Assembly: GCA_021774695.1 (NCBI GenBank)
Contig: JAJFIU010000136.1
Location: 17,169 to 81,168, forward strand
Length of the DNA stretch: 64,000 bases
DNA from: Alphaproteobacteria bacterium
Lineage (GTDB): Bacteria; Pseudomonadota; Alphaproteobacteria; Sphingomonadales; Kordiimonadaceae
Direction of reading: 5' to 3'
This document shows, piece after piece, positions 28,871 through 37,065 of this stretch (positions are counted from its first letter, which is position 1; every line of letters begins with the position of its first letter). The translations under genes and the position numbers were made by a program. The notes beneath the pieces are model-generated. The model saw only the letters and a program-made list of their open reading frames with translations. It was not told the DNA's origin and did no database searches.

Positions 28871-29107
28871 ATTGGGATGTCTATTGTGTTTGGCGACTTT
28901 TTGAAAGCAAGAAGCAACTGGCAGGGTCGTGGACATGCAAGGCGGTTAGCTTGCGGCGCAATGGCCGCTTCTGGCCGAAGGTGCGCTGTCTAACAGCTTG
29001 TCGTGCCGCGGGCTCCATTCAGCGATAAGCGCATTGCATATGTTTATTGTTATACTCTAACAAACTCTGCGCACTGTATCAGCTAGATATGCAACAGGGA
29101 TAAAATC
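28871..29107. other. Divergent intergenic region, yaeQ to propeller gene
   Basis: Gene-free. I see no coding frame with a credible start, no terminator and no clear RNA. A TTGTTATACTC stretch near 29046 may belong to the promoter of the downstream secreted protein. Confidence 0.4.
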
Positions 29108-29989
29108 ATGAAATCTTCTTTCGCCGTTATTGGCTTCACGTTTTCAGCACTGGTATTCGGCACAGCCAGCCATAGTCAGGACTCCCCTGTTTTGGAAGGC
29201 CCCTACATGGGGCAAACACCGCCGGGCATGGTGGCGGAACCCTTTGCGCCGGGTGTTATCTCCAAAGAAGGCTGGGAGCTTGAAGGCGTTTTTGCCCCCG
29301 GCATGAAGGAATTTTATTTCACCGTGGACGGCAGCAAGGACACAGAAGGCTTTAAGCCAACGGTGATCGGCTTCCGGCAGGAAGGCACTATCTGGAAGAA
29401 ATATATTGAATTCAGGCGGCGCGGCGAAACTGTGTTCTCGCCGGACGGCAAACGCATGCATATGGCAAAAGGTTACAAGGACAGGGTCGGCGACGGCTGG
29501 TCGGAGCGAAAATCCCTCGGCCCCATGTTTGAGCGCGAAGACTGGGGCATTATGCGCCTGTCGGCATCCGCGGGAGGCACCTATGTTTTTGATGACTATA
29601 AAAGCGAAGACCTTATCCGCATATCAACACTCAAGGACGGTAAGCGCCAGGAACCCACACCAATTGGCCCGGTGGTCAACACCGGAAAAATGACAGCCCA
29701 CCCCTTCATCGCACCTGATGAAAGCTATCTGATCTGGGATAGTGAGCGCGAAGGCGGGTACGGCGGATCTGATCTCTACATCAGCTTCCGCCAAGAAGAC
29801 GGCACGTGGGGGCCTGCCATCAATATGGGCGATAAGGTTAATTCCGACAATTGGGACGCCTACGCCAGCGTAACCCCGGACGGCAAATACATTTTGTTCA
29901 ACCGGGGTATTGATCTGGAATCAGAGCCAATGAATGTGGATATATACTGGGTAGACGCGGGAGTGATTGATGAGCTTCGGCCTGAATGA
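29108..29989 (+). CDS. Secreted PD40/TolB-like beta-propeller protein
   Basis: 293 residues. Signal peptide (about 1-23, ending TASHSQ), then repeated blades typical of WD40-like PD40 domains: RGETVFSPDGKRMHMAKGY, AHPFIAPDESYLIWDSEREGGYGGSDLYISFR, GTWGPAINMGDKVNSDNWDAYASVTPDGKYILFNRG. Probably periplasmic. Homologues occur widely in marine bacteria without a known function. Single gene. Confidence 0.82.
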   Translation: MKSSFAVIGFTFSALVFGTASHSQDSPVLEGPYMGQTPPGMVAEPFAPGVISKEGWELEGVFAPGMKEFYFTVDGSKDTEGFKPTVIGFRQEGTIWKKYIEFRRRGETVFSPDGKRMHMAKGYKDRVGDGWSERKSLGPMFEREDWGIMRLSASAGGTYVFDDYKSEDLIRISTLKDGKRQEPTPIGPVVNTGKMTAHPFIAPDESYLIWDSEREGGYGGSDLYISFRQEDGTWGPAINMGDKVNSDNWDAYASVTPDGKYILFNRGIDLESEPMNVDIYWVDAGVIDELRPE

Positions 29990-30055
29990 TTAAACAGGCA
30001 TTGCCTCGAAAGTGCACGGGCCGCAATTCTACCTTCCAAACATAGACTTAGGTTT

Positions 30056-30084
30056 AGAAAGGCTTCCGAATGCTTAGCCTTTCT
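30056..30084. repeat. Inverted repeat after the propeller gene
   Basis: AGAAAGGCT at 30056-30064 is complementary to AGCCTTTCT at 30076-30084, giving a 9-bp stem with an 11-base loop. No T-run follows on the forward strand, so a rho-independent terminator is doubtful; it may still stop or protect the upstream mRNA. Confidence 0.45.
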
Positions 30085-30187
30085 GGTTAGCTGTGTTAGG
30101 GTATAATTGATAATACCATGTTATTGCATTCCATTGTGCGGGCGTTTTTTTGGGTAGCAGCTCTGCAAATACAGAAAGGTATGTTTC

Positions 30188-31294
30188 GTGGGTAAGTTCA
30201 GCATTGCCAGTTCTTTTTTAAGTGTCAGCTTCATAATTTTCTTTGCGGTGTCGGCTGCACCTGCCGCTGTGGCAGAAGACTATGAATACCGGACGATCAG
30301 GTCACCGCGCAGCTTAACGGCAGAAGAAACCCGTGTGGCTGCGGACCAGTATCAGCGATATTGTAGCCTGTGCCACGGCGCTGACCGGCAGGGTTACGCC
30401 AATGATCACGCGCCTTCACTTCGAAGTAAAAGCCTGTTCCGGTCCGGCGTGCCGCACGAGGTGTTGCGCCCGATACAGTATGGCCGTGAAGGCACTGCCA
30501 TGGGCGGTTATCTGAATGAGGTAGGCGGTCCGCTTACGCTGGATGAAACCTGGAACCTGACCTACTGGCTGTTCTGGCAGGCGGATGCCCGGCGGGTGCG
30601 CATTACCAAAGAGCTGGTACGCGGCGACGCCGGGCTCGGTGCAGCGCTATACGCAGAAAACTGCACAGATTGCCACGGCGCGGGCGGGGAAGGCGTGAAC
30701 GCGCCCGCGCTCGGTAACCCATCAGCGCTTTCCCATAACTCAGACGAATTTATCCGCTATGCGATCCGCGAAGGCCGGGACGGTACGCCCATGGAGCCAT
30801 GGAAGGACAGGCTTTCATCAGATGACATCGACAGTCTCACCGCTTTCCTGCGCAGCCGGGCCAGCGGCTGGGAGCAATCCCGTGTGGCGCTGAGGGAAGT
30901 GCCAGCCCCTGATCAGTATGTGATCAACAAGGGCGGCACAGACCCGGAGTTTGACCTGCAGGACGGCCTTTATGTATCGTCGGATGATCTGTTGAAGGCG
31001 CTAACGGAGAAAAAACGCATGGTGCTGTTAGATACCCGCGTGACGTCTGTGTGGCAGCGGGTGCATATCGAAGGGGCGGTGCCGATGCCCTATTACAGCG
31101 ACTTTGATGCGATTGTCGACGACTTGCCGAAGGATGTGCAGATTGTTGCCTATTGTTCCTGCCCGCGCGCCGCCGCGGACGATGTGGTGAGGCGCCTGCG
31201 AAGGCGCGGTTTCACCCGCACGGCGACACTATATGAAGGCATTTTCGGCTGGATGAACATGGGGTATCCGGTGATCAACGGCCAATCGGAATAA
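30188..31294 (+). CDS. Dihaem cytochrome c fused to a rhodanese domain
   Basis: 368 residues in three parts. After a signal peptide (about 1-29) comes a first cytochrome c domain with CSLCHG and candidate Met ligand in GTAMGG, then a second with CTDCHGAGGEGVNAP and Met in GTPMEPW. A rhodanese fold follows from about residue 265: VLLDTRVTSVWQRVHIEGAVPMPY, active loop YCSCPRAAADDVV with the catalytic-position Cys, and RGFTRTATLYEGIFGWMNMGYPV. Periplasmic electron transfer joined to sulfur transfer suggests thiosulfate, polysulfide or persulfide chemistry; this is inference. GTG start at 30188 preceded by GAAAGG. Confidence 0.88.
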   Translation: MGKFSIASSFLSVSFIIFFAVSAAPAAVAEDYEYRTIRSPRSLTAEETRVAADQYQRYCSLCHGADRQGYANDHAPSLRSKSLFRSGVPHEVLRPIQYGREGTAMGGYLNEVGGPLTLDETWNLTYWLFWQADARRVRITKELVRGDAGLGAALYAENCTDCHGAGGEGVNAPALGNPSALSHNSDEFIRYAIREGRDGTPMEPWKDRLSSDDIDSLTAFLRSRASGWEQSRVALREVPAPDQYVINKGGTDPEFDLQDGLYVSSDDLLKALTEKKRMVLLDTRVTSVWQRVHIEGAVPMPYYSDFDAIVDDLPKDVQIVAYCSCPRAAADDVVRRLRRRGFTRTATLYEGIFGWMNMGYPVINGQSE

Positions 31295-31347
31295 GAGAAA
31301 AAGGCGGAATAGGGGAAGTTGTGGCGTAGGTCTTCCGGTCCGTCCCC

Positions 31348-31422
31348 CTTTCCGCCAACGGCGGAAAGCAGTCGCCCCCCCCAGAGGTAACATTCCAGAG
31401 GTAACATTCCAGAGGCAACACC
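31348..31422. repeat. Perfect hairpin followed by 14-bp tandem repeats
   Basis: CTTTCCGCC (31348-31356) and GGCGGAAAG (31360-31368) form a perfect 9-bp stem with loop AAC. Then three 14-base units follow: CCAGAGGTAACATT at 31381, the same at 31395, and CCAGAGGCAACACC at 31409. They sit between the cytochrome gene and the tlpA remnant. Origin and role unknown. Confidence 0.75.
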
Positions 31423-31436
31423 GATGCGTCGTATGG

Positions 31437-31533
31437 GACGGCAAAGTCCGCGCTTTGTTCCTCGGCCCCCTCGCGTGGGACAAACCCGAAGGGCCTTGCG
31501 CTGTTTGACGCGCTCAAGAAGGGTGAGATATAA
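31437..31533 (+). pseudogene. Remnant of a tlpA 3' end
   Basis: Reads DGKVRALFLGPLAWDKPEG then, after a one-base G insertion, LALFDALKKGEI and a stop. This parallels the C-terminus of the TlpA protein at 24742-25320 (DKNGEIRALFLGPLAWDKPEGLALFEALKKGEV). A 35-base stretch (31458-31492) is identical to 25246-25280. Nothing of the thioredoxin core is present, so it is a truncated, frameshifted copy. Confidence 0.85.
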
Positions 31534-31622
31534 GCGTGAATAGAGTAACGCCAATCAATTGCGGTATCGTAGCGGCTGCCGCGCTTGAGGTGGTATTCAA
31601 GGGAAACTGAGGGAGACCAGGA

Positions 31623-31979
31623 ATGACCTATGTTGATGGATTTGTAGTTGCAGTACTGACAGCGAACAAGGAAAAGTACCGCAAACACTCGGCAGAAGCC
31701 GCCGTGTTTTTCAAAAAGCATGGTGCCTTGCATCTGATGGAATGCTGGGGCGATGACGTGCCAAAGGGCTATATGACTGATTTTTATGGTGCCGTGAAAG
31801 CACAGGAGGATGAGACGGTTGTTTTTTCCTGGATCATCTGGCCGGACAAAGCAGCGCGTGAAGCAGGCAACGCAAAGGTTTTCGCTGATATGGAAACCGC
31901 AGGCGCCGACATGACCGAGATGCCTTTTGACGGTAAGCGCATGATTTACGGCGGCTTTGAAGCGATTGTTGACGTTTAA
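31623..31979 (+). CDS. DUF1428 family protein
   Basis: 118 residues, single domain, cytoplasmic. Characteristic MTYVDGFVVAVLTANKEKYRK at the start, GALHLMECWGDDVPKG in the middle, VVFSWIIWPDKAAREAGN and the ending PFDGKRMIYGGFEAIVDV. Members adopt a dimeric ferredoxin-like alpha/beta-barrel fold; no function is established. A GGGAGA ribosome-binding site is present before the ATG. Confidence 0.92.
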   Translation: MTYVDGFVVAVLTANKEKYRKHSAEAAVFFKKHGALHLMECWGDDVPKGYMTDFYGAVKAQEDETVVFSWIIWPDKAAREAGNAKVFADMETAGADMTEMPFDGKRMIYGGFEAIVDV

Positions 31980-32107
31980 AGCCAAGGGGAGCAAAATCTT
32001 TTGCGGTTAAAAACAGCGAGACTTAAGCGAACCATGGCAGACTATAAGTAAGCTAACGCGGGCACGCGGCACCGGCAGCGCGGCCAGATACGTTAAAAGG
32101 GTATATC

Positions 32108-32668
32108 ATGACAGAGCAGGCAACATTCACCGCGATGCAGGACGGCACAGCCGAAGACTGGAAAATCATTGGCGCGGCCCACGTGGAAGAGTTTAAAAAC
32201 ACTGCTGACCGTTTTATCGGGCTGCTCAGGTCACTTGAACAACACACGCTGGGTTTTGCCTGCGACCAGCTGCAACATTCGCTGATGACCGGCACGCTGG
32301 CGCGCAGGGCGGGGGCGTCAGACGAAGAGATTGTTGTGGCCTTGTGCCACGATATTGGCAAAGCCATCAATGTGCCCAACCACGGGCCTATTGCTGCCGA
32401 GATGATGCGCCCCTATATCAGCGATGATTGCTATAATGTGATCCGCAACCATCAAGCCTTTCAGGGCGAGTATTATTATCACTATCTGGGTGCGCCGACG
32501 GACCTGCGCAAACAGTGGGAGGCTGAGCCTTGGTACAATCTCGCAGTAAAGCTGGTTGACGAGTGGGACGCGCCCGCCTTTGACCCGGATTTTGAAGTTG
32601 ATAGCTTGGAGAGCTTTGTGCCCCTGATGCGCAAGGTGTTTCACGATAACCCTGTCGCGGCTGGTTGA
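32108..32668 (+). CDS. HD-domain phosphohydrolase/oxygenase-like protein
   Basis: 186 residues. Metal-binding pattern of an HD domain: QLQHSLMTGTLARRAGASDEEIV (first His), CHDIGK (His-Asp), PNHGPIAAEMM, IRNHQAFQGEYYYHY and the late Asp in KLVDEWDAPAFD. This layout resembles the small PhnZ-type di-iron HD oxygenases as well as phosphohydrolases. No phosphonate genes adjoin it, so the substrate is open. Single gene. Confidence 0.78.
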   Translation: MTEQATFTAMQDGTAEDWKIIGAAHVEEFKNTADRFIGLLRSLEQHTLGFACDQLQHSLMTGTLARRAGASDEEIVVALCHDIGKAINVPNHGPIAAEMMRPYISDDCYNVIRNHQAFQGEYYYHYLGAPTDLRKQWEAEPWYNLAVKLVDEWDAPAFDPDFEVDSLESFVPLMRKVFHDNPVAAG

Positions 32669-32748
32669 TAAAACCTTCAAGACAAGATGTGTTGCAGGCA
32701 AGCACCGTATTCACCGAATGCAATGGTACCAACTAAAGGAATAAACAC

Positions 32749-33159
32749 ATTAATATCACCGACTATCAATCCCTGTTGTCAGCTGCGAAAAACCAGGCGG
32801 AGCCACAACGTTTATTATTCGTTTTTTTAAAAGCGTCTCTGCCAAAAGACCATAAAGATGAAGAAGCCATTCGCTTTCATTCTGGTCAGGGCGGCGAACT
32901 GGAACCAGTCATGTGTGTTGACAAAACGTTGGATGAATTGGGTAGCTTTGCCGACCTGGTGGTAGAATCTGAGAGTATGGAAAAAAATTGGCAAATTGTG
33001 TTGGTGGCTAGTCTTTCTGGTAGAAATGGCATTGCCCCTAAGTCGGATGAAGCGACAGGGCCGCTTAAAAAGATGGTTCAGGCTGTAGAACAAGGCGGTA
33101 ATCTATCCAGTTTTCTGGCCTTTGATAAAAAGGGTGACCCTATACAGTTTGGTGATTGA
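32749..33159 (+). CDS. Small conserved protein, likely with ATT start
   Basis: 136 residues if translation begins at ATT 32749: I/M-NITDYQSLLSAAKNQAEPQRLLFVFLKASLP. The family is often labelled 'ribonucleotide reductase subunit alpha' by misannotation, and homologues I recall begin at the equivalent of this position. AAAGGA lies 8 bases before the ATT, ideal spacing, while the first conventional start in frame (TTG 32776) has no such element and would cut the conserved N-terminus. Includes CVDKTLDELGSFADLV and LSSFLAFDKKGDPIQFGD. Function unknown. Confidence 0.72.
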   Translation: MNITDYQSLLSAAKNQAEPQRLLFVFLKASLPKDHKDEEAIRFHSGQGGELEPVMCVDKTLDELGSFADLVVESESMEKNWQIVLVASLSGRNGIAPKSDEATGPLKKMVQAVEQGGNLSSFLAFDKKGDPIQFGD

Positions 33160-33241
33160 ACCGGTAGGGCCGCAAAACTTGAAGCTCCAACTATCTTATC
33201 GATCCCAACCTACTGCCCCAATGCATCTGGGTCATTTTACC

Positions 33242-33319
33242 ATTGGTTTTGCCTGAGAGTTTCGCGTTCCTCTCGCGGGCGACTAACCAGCATGTTATGG
33301 TAGGCCATATGTCTCCAAT
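33242..33319 (-). ncRNA. Glycine-riboswitch-like element, apparently orphan
   Basis: On the reverse strand the 3' core CGAAACTCTCAGGCAAAA is the hallmark of glycine aptamers. P1 is formed by ATTGG (33319-33315) and CCAAT (33246-33242); inside it GAGA can pair with TCTC; a CGCG...CGCG hairpin precedes the core. A second ATTGG further on (33222-33218) could steal the P1 3' strand, giving a possible switch. Odd: the central GCCGAAGG-type element is poorly matched, and no reverse-strand gene lies downstream for several kilobases. It ends 6 bases before the forward gene at 33326. Confidence 0.5.
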
Positions 33320-33325
33320 TATCTG

Positions 33326-33964
33326 ATGAAATACAAACAGCCTATGCCCAAAATTGCCTCAATATTTGTAACCCGCCTTTACCGCGCTGACTTGTCTGAA
33401 CTTGGCAAAGCACCAGATGCTGCAGAGCTTGAGGCTGCTTGCCTGTCTGTTGCCGAGGACGACGAGGCTGGGCAGAAGTGGTGCGAGGAAAATGATTTCC
33501 CCGGCTATACCAGTTACGCCTCCTTGGATGATTTGGCCTGGCGGTTTCCCACCTTCAAGGATTTGGTGAAACTGCTCGACAGGCATGTGGCAGAGTTTGC
33601 GGGAGACCTTCAGTTTGATTTGGACGGCAAGAAAATTAAGCTGGATTCGCTGTGGATTAACATCCTGCCCGAGGGCGGTATTCACACCTCGCACATCCAC
33701 CCGCACAGCGTGATTAGCGGCACCACCTATGTTGCTGTGCCGAAGGGGGCCAGTGCGATCAAGTTTGAAGACCCGCGCCTTGCCATGATGATGGCAGCAC
33801 CGGCCCGCACGGCTGAAGCGCGAGAGGAAATGCGCAATTTTGTCTATGTGGAGCCCAAGGTTGGTGACGTGTTGCTATGGGAAAGCTGGCTGCGCCACGA
33901 AGTGCCCATGAACATGGCCGAGGAAGACCGCATCAGCGTTAGTTTTAATTACGGTTGGGAATGA
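33326..33964 (+). CDS. TIGR02466-type putative 2OG-Fe(II) oxygenase
   Basis: 212 residues. A double-stranded beta-helix part carries HTSHIHPHSVISGTTYVAVPKGASAIKFEDPR (iron-binding His/Asp or His/His region) and the distal His/Arg pair in LLWESWLRHEVPMN with RISVSFNY at the end, as in TIGR02466 proteins. Probably an iron- and 2-oxoglutarate-dependent hydroxylase; substrate unknown. Start is uncertain: ATG 33326 and ATG 33344 both lack a good ribosome-binding site. Confidence 0.83.
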   Translation: MKYKQPMPKIASIFVTRLYRADLSELGKAPDAAELEAACLSVAEDDEAGQKWCEENDFPGYTSYASLDDLAWRFPTFKDLVKLLDRHVAEFAGDLQFDLDGKKIKLDSLWINILPEGGIHTSHIHPHSVISGTTYVAVPKGASAIKFEDPRLAMMMAAPARTAEAREEMRNFVYVEPKVGDVLLWESWLRHEVPMNMAEEDRISVSFNYGWE

Positions 33965-34014
33965 CGGCCAGCATGTTTTTGGCCGAAAACAGACGTTAGT
34001 TCAGGACAATAAGA

Positions 34015-35322
34015 ATGAAAAAATCATATTTTGGTTCAACCATACCCTCAACGGCGGTCACCATAGTATGCGCACTATTATTGTCCGGCTGTTCCTCTGA
34101 GACACAACCAACCCCACATGATAATGGCGTAGAGATTGAAGCCTCCGCAGAGGAAATACATGCAGCAAGCCTGGTTCTGGACGGGCACGCCGATATTGTT
34201 ATCGCGCGTGCGACCGGGCAGTATTTGGGGGCAGACGGCCGTTCAAAAGTTGCGGTGGGTAAGCTAAAAGCAGGCGGTGTTGACGCGGTTATTATGTCGA
34301 TTGCCGTGCCGCCTGGCGCCACACGCTCTGCAACCGATGATGCAGCGGGTCGAGCTTTAGCTGATCAAAAATTTAGTGCCTTAAATGCATTGATAAATGA
34401 CCACCCTGATACTTTGGTTCTAGCCACATCGGCGCAACAAATTGCGGCCGCGCAGAGCAACGGCAAAATCGCGATTATTGTTGGTTTCCAAAATGCGCGA
34501 GCCTTGGAGAGCAATGTTGACGCCTTGGACGCTTTTTACGCTAAAGGGGTTCGGGTTTTTGGCTTGAACCACATCGGCCACAATGGTTTTTCTGACTCGT
34601 CGCGCCCGCTCTATGACGGCGCGTCAGGTGTCTATGAAGCCGCCGAAGAACATGGGGGTCTGTCCGACCTGGGCAGGCAAGCAATTGGGCGGATTAACCA
34701 GCTGGGCGGTATCATCGACGTGTCGCAGTCCTCCAAGGTCGCCACGCTGGAAATTGCAGCATTATCCAACGCGCCTATCATCGCCAGCCACTCCAATGTG
34801 CGGGCCTTGTCCAACGTCACGCGAAACCTGTCGGACGCAGAAATAGATGCTATTGCCGCCAAAGAGGGTGTTGTTCACTTGGTTCCATTTGGGGCTTATC
34901 TGGTTGACCTGTCCGATCCTACGTTGCGCGAGGCGATTAAAGCCGTTCGGTTGAAGGCAGGCTTGCCCGGGGAAGGCTATGCATATCCGTACGAGCTTTA
35001 TTGGGAAATCGATGACCCAGCGGAAAAAATGAAATTCTTGTTGGCTATGCGCGATGTTATCGGACCCGGCAACGTTGAAAGGCTGGTGGACCACATTGAC
35101 TATGTTGTCGAGCGGGTTGGCATCGATCATGTGGGCATCGGTAGTGACTTTAATCACGGCGGAGGCGTGGAAGGCTACAGCGAAGCAGATGAGGCGCTTA
35201 ATGTCACAAAGGCTTTGGTTGAGCGCGGCTACTCCCAAGGCGATGTTAAAAAGATATGGGGAGGTAACTTCCTGCGTGTCCTTCGTGCAGTTGAAACAGC
35301 TGCTTCACCAAAAGACGAGTGA
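34015..35322 (+). CDS. M19 (renal-type) membrane dipeptidase, lipoprotein
   Basis: 435 residues. Lipobox LLLSGCSS near residue 26, then the M19 barrel: first metal pair in LDGHADIV, FGLNHIGHNGFSDSS, APIIASHSNVRAL and VGIDHVGIGSDFNHGGG. Odd: where renal dipeptidase has the bridging Glu (GxEGG-type) this protein reads GFQNA, and where it has the next His (IDxSH) it reads IDVSQ, so two metal ligands appear to be Gln. Probably an envelope-bound hydrolase of dipeptides or N-acyl amino acids; it neighbours an amidohydrolase on the opposite strand. Confidence 0.88.
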   Translation: MKKSYFGSTIPSTAVTIVCALLLSGCSSETQPTPHDNGVEIEASAEEIHAASLVLDGHADIVIARATGQYLGADGRSKVAVGKLKAGGVDAVIMSIAVPPGATRSATDDAAGRALADQKFSALNALINDHPDTLVLATSAQQIAAAQSNGKIAIIVGFQNARALESNVDALDAFYAKGVRVFGLNHIGHNGFSDSSRPLYDGASGVYEAAEEHGGLSDLGRQAIGRINQLGGIIDVSQSSKVATLEIAALSNAPIIASHSNVRALSNVTRNLSDAEIDAIAAKEGVVHLVPFGAYLVDLSDPTLREAIKAVRLKAGLPGEGYAYPYELYWEIDDPAEKMKFLLAMRDVIGPGNVERLVDHIDYVVERVGIDHVGIGSDFNHGGGVEGYSEADEALNVTKALVERGYSQGDVKKIWGGNFLRVLRAVETAASPKDE

Positions 35323-35407
35323 GAGTTCCGCCGATTAAGCGGCATAATAAGCTTGGCTGAGCCGGACGTCACAGCCCCCTGCAGCAAACCATTTATTGCC
35401 TGAACAG

Positions 35408-36913
35408 CTAGCGTTTACCGGCCAGAATGTGCTTTCCGGGCGCTGCTCCTGCAATCAATGCGCCGTCTCTCGCAACCGGCACACCACCGACAATGACGGT
35501 CTTGATCCCTTCCGAGGCCCGGTACGGCGCGCCGTAGTCTGCTTTAGCTTGAAGACCGGCGAGATCAAAGATCACAATATCAGCGTCCATTCCGACCTTA
35601 ATGCGTCCTTTTGTTTCAAATTTTGGGGCTATTTGTTCTAACCACCGGGCAGGATAAAGGCTCACCCTAGCAAGCGCATCCATTATACTTACTTGCTGTC
35701 GGTCTCTCGCGTAATGACCGATGAAGCGAGCGAATGTGCCGGCAAGGTTGGGGTTGGACAGAACATCCTCCGTCATCGCGGGCGTCACGTCGGATGACAC
35801 CATCATGCCGGGCCAGCGTATTGCTGCCTCAACCCATTCTTCTTTAACATAGTGATGGTTGACCATGCCGGAGGGCTCCTCGGCCTGATAAGCTTTAAAC
35901 GTCTCCTCAGTAAGCCATTCGCCGGTCGCCGTCCATTGAACATCTGCATAGGTAATGTCGAATATTTTCTGCCAGTCACGGTGAAACACGGCAGCGCCAA
36001 TGCTAGTGCCACCCGCAGCGTAAGATAAGGTCTCGGTTGTTATCTTTGCCCCGCGGGCATTGGCGGCATCGATCAATTTAAGCCACTGCGGTAGAGCTTG
36101 CATCGCGCTATGGGTGATATGACAAATCAGCAGCGGCGCACCTGTTTGTTCCGCTAGTTCAATCACGTCGATCAACCCCGCTGGGTCGCCCGGCAGTCCC
36201 CGCCGAACGTGCACAGTGACCGGCGCGCTGCGCTCGCCCGCAACCTCGAACACCATGCGAAGTTCTTCTTTGCTAACGGCGGCGCTGATATAATCCAAAA
36301 GAACGCCAATGCCGATACCACCCTGATCAAGTCCTTCAATGAGTAAGGCGCGCATTTCATCAATCTGTCCGGCGGTAGCAGGCTTGACAAAAGCCGCGCC
36401 CGGTTTCATCGGCCCGTCTTGGGTAAACAAATAGGGCTTTTCCAGTCCTTCTATCACTTTGGTGCGCACAGCGAGGTGGCTGATCGAATTGCCAAAGTTA
36501 AGCGGTGACTGGCCTTTGATCATGAAACCATAAGCGCTAACCGGGAAGGCGCCAGCTTCAAGGTCGAGTTGAGTGGTGACGCCGTCAAGAACCTGATACT
36601 TTGCGCCGAGGGGAGTGGGCGAATGGGAGTGAATATCGATGAACCCGGGAGCGACGACCATGCCTGAGGCGTCTGTTATATGTTCACCAGCAAGGCCGGT
36701 ATCGCTGATCGCAGCAATTCTGCCATCCAAAATGCCAATCGTTTTGACCGCGTCAAGACCCGATTCCGGATCCATAACCCGACCACCTTCGATCACGAGA
36801 TCATAAGTTTGAGATGCGGGCTCGGATGCGGGCGGCTTCGAGTTGCTGCACGCTGCAAGCATGATGCACGCTACGCCCCAACTAACCATTAAACTGTATG
36901 TGCGATTAAACAT
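35408..36913 (-). CDS. N-acyl-D-amino-acid deacylase-like amidohydrolase, lipoprotein
   Basis: 501 residues from ATG 36913, with lipobox IMLAACSN. Amidohydrolase-superfamily motifs: LVIEGGRVMDPESGLDAVKTIGILDGRIAAI, APGFIDIHSHSPTP (metal HxH), TVHVRRG, LICHITHS (metal His), late Asp in MVSSDVTPAM, and the C-terminal KGRIKVGMDADIVIFD. The closest family is D-aminoacylase / dihydroorotase-like. The open frame reaches 36991, but only ATG 36913 gives a correct lipoprotein signal. Convergent with the M19 dipeptidase; both may process modified peptides in the envelope. Confidence 0.86.
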   Translation of the reverse strand: MFNRTYSLMVSWGVACIMLAACSNSKPPASEPASQTYDLVIEGGRVMDPESGLDAVKTIGILDGRIAAISDTGLAGEHITDASGMVVAPGFIDIHSHSPTPLGAKYQVLDGVTTQLDLEAGAFPVSAYGFMIKGQSPLNFGNSISHLAVRTKVIEGLEKPYLFTQDGPMKPGAAFVKPATAGQIDEMRALLIEGLDQGGIGIGVLLDYISAAVSKEELRMVFEVAGERSAPVTVHVRRGLPGDPAGLIDVIELAEQTGAPLLICHITHSAMQALPQWLKLIDAANARGAKITTETLSYAAGGTSIGAAVFHRDWQKIFDITYADVQWTATGEWLTEETFKAYQAEEPSGMVNHHYVKEEWVEAAIRWPGMMVSSDVTPAMTEDVLSNPNLAGTFARFIGHYARDRQQVSIMDALARVSLYPARWLEQIAPKFETKGRIKVGMDADIVIFDLAGLQAKADYGAPYRASEGIKTVIVGGVPVARDGALIAGAAPGKHILAGKR

Positions 36914-37065
36914 GCCCTCGCCCTCTCCACTGCTGTCCAACGGAGCCATAGTAGCTATGCCCGGGTAAAATAATAGCAGTGAAATTCTCAATGCCTGCTT
37001 TCAGAAGAACTCACATGCAACTGGACACGGTCCGTAACGGCAGAACCAAATTGCTACAAATTATC

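Noticed and set aside
33965..34000. CGGCCA/TGGCCG hairpin after the oxygenase gene as terminator
   Set aside because: Only a 6-bp stem and no T-run follows.
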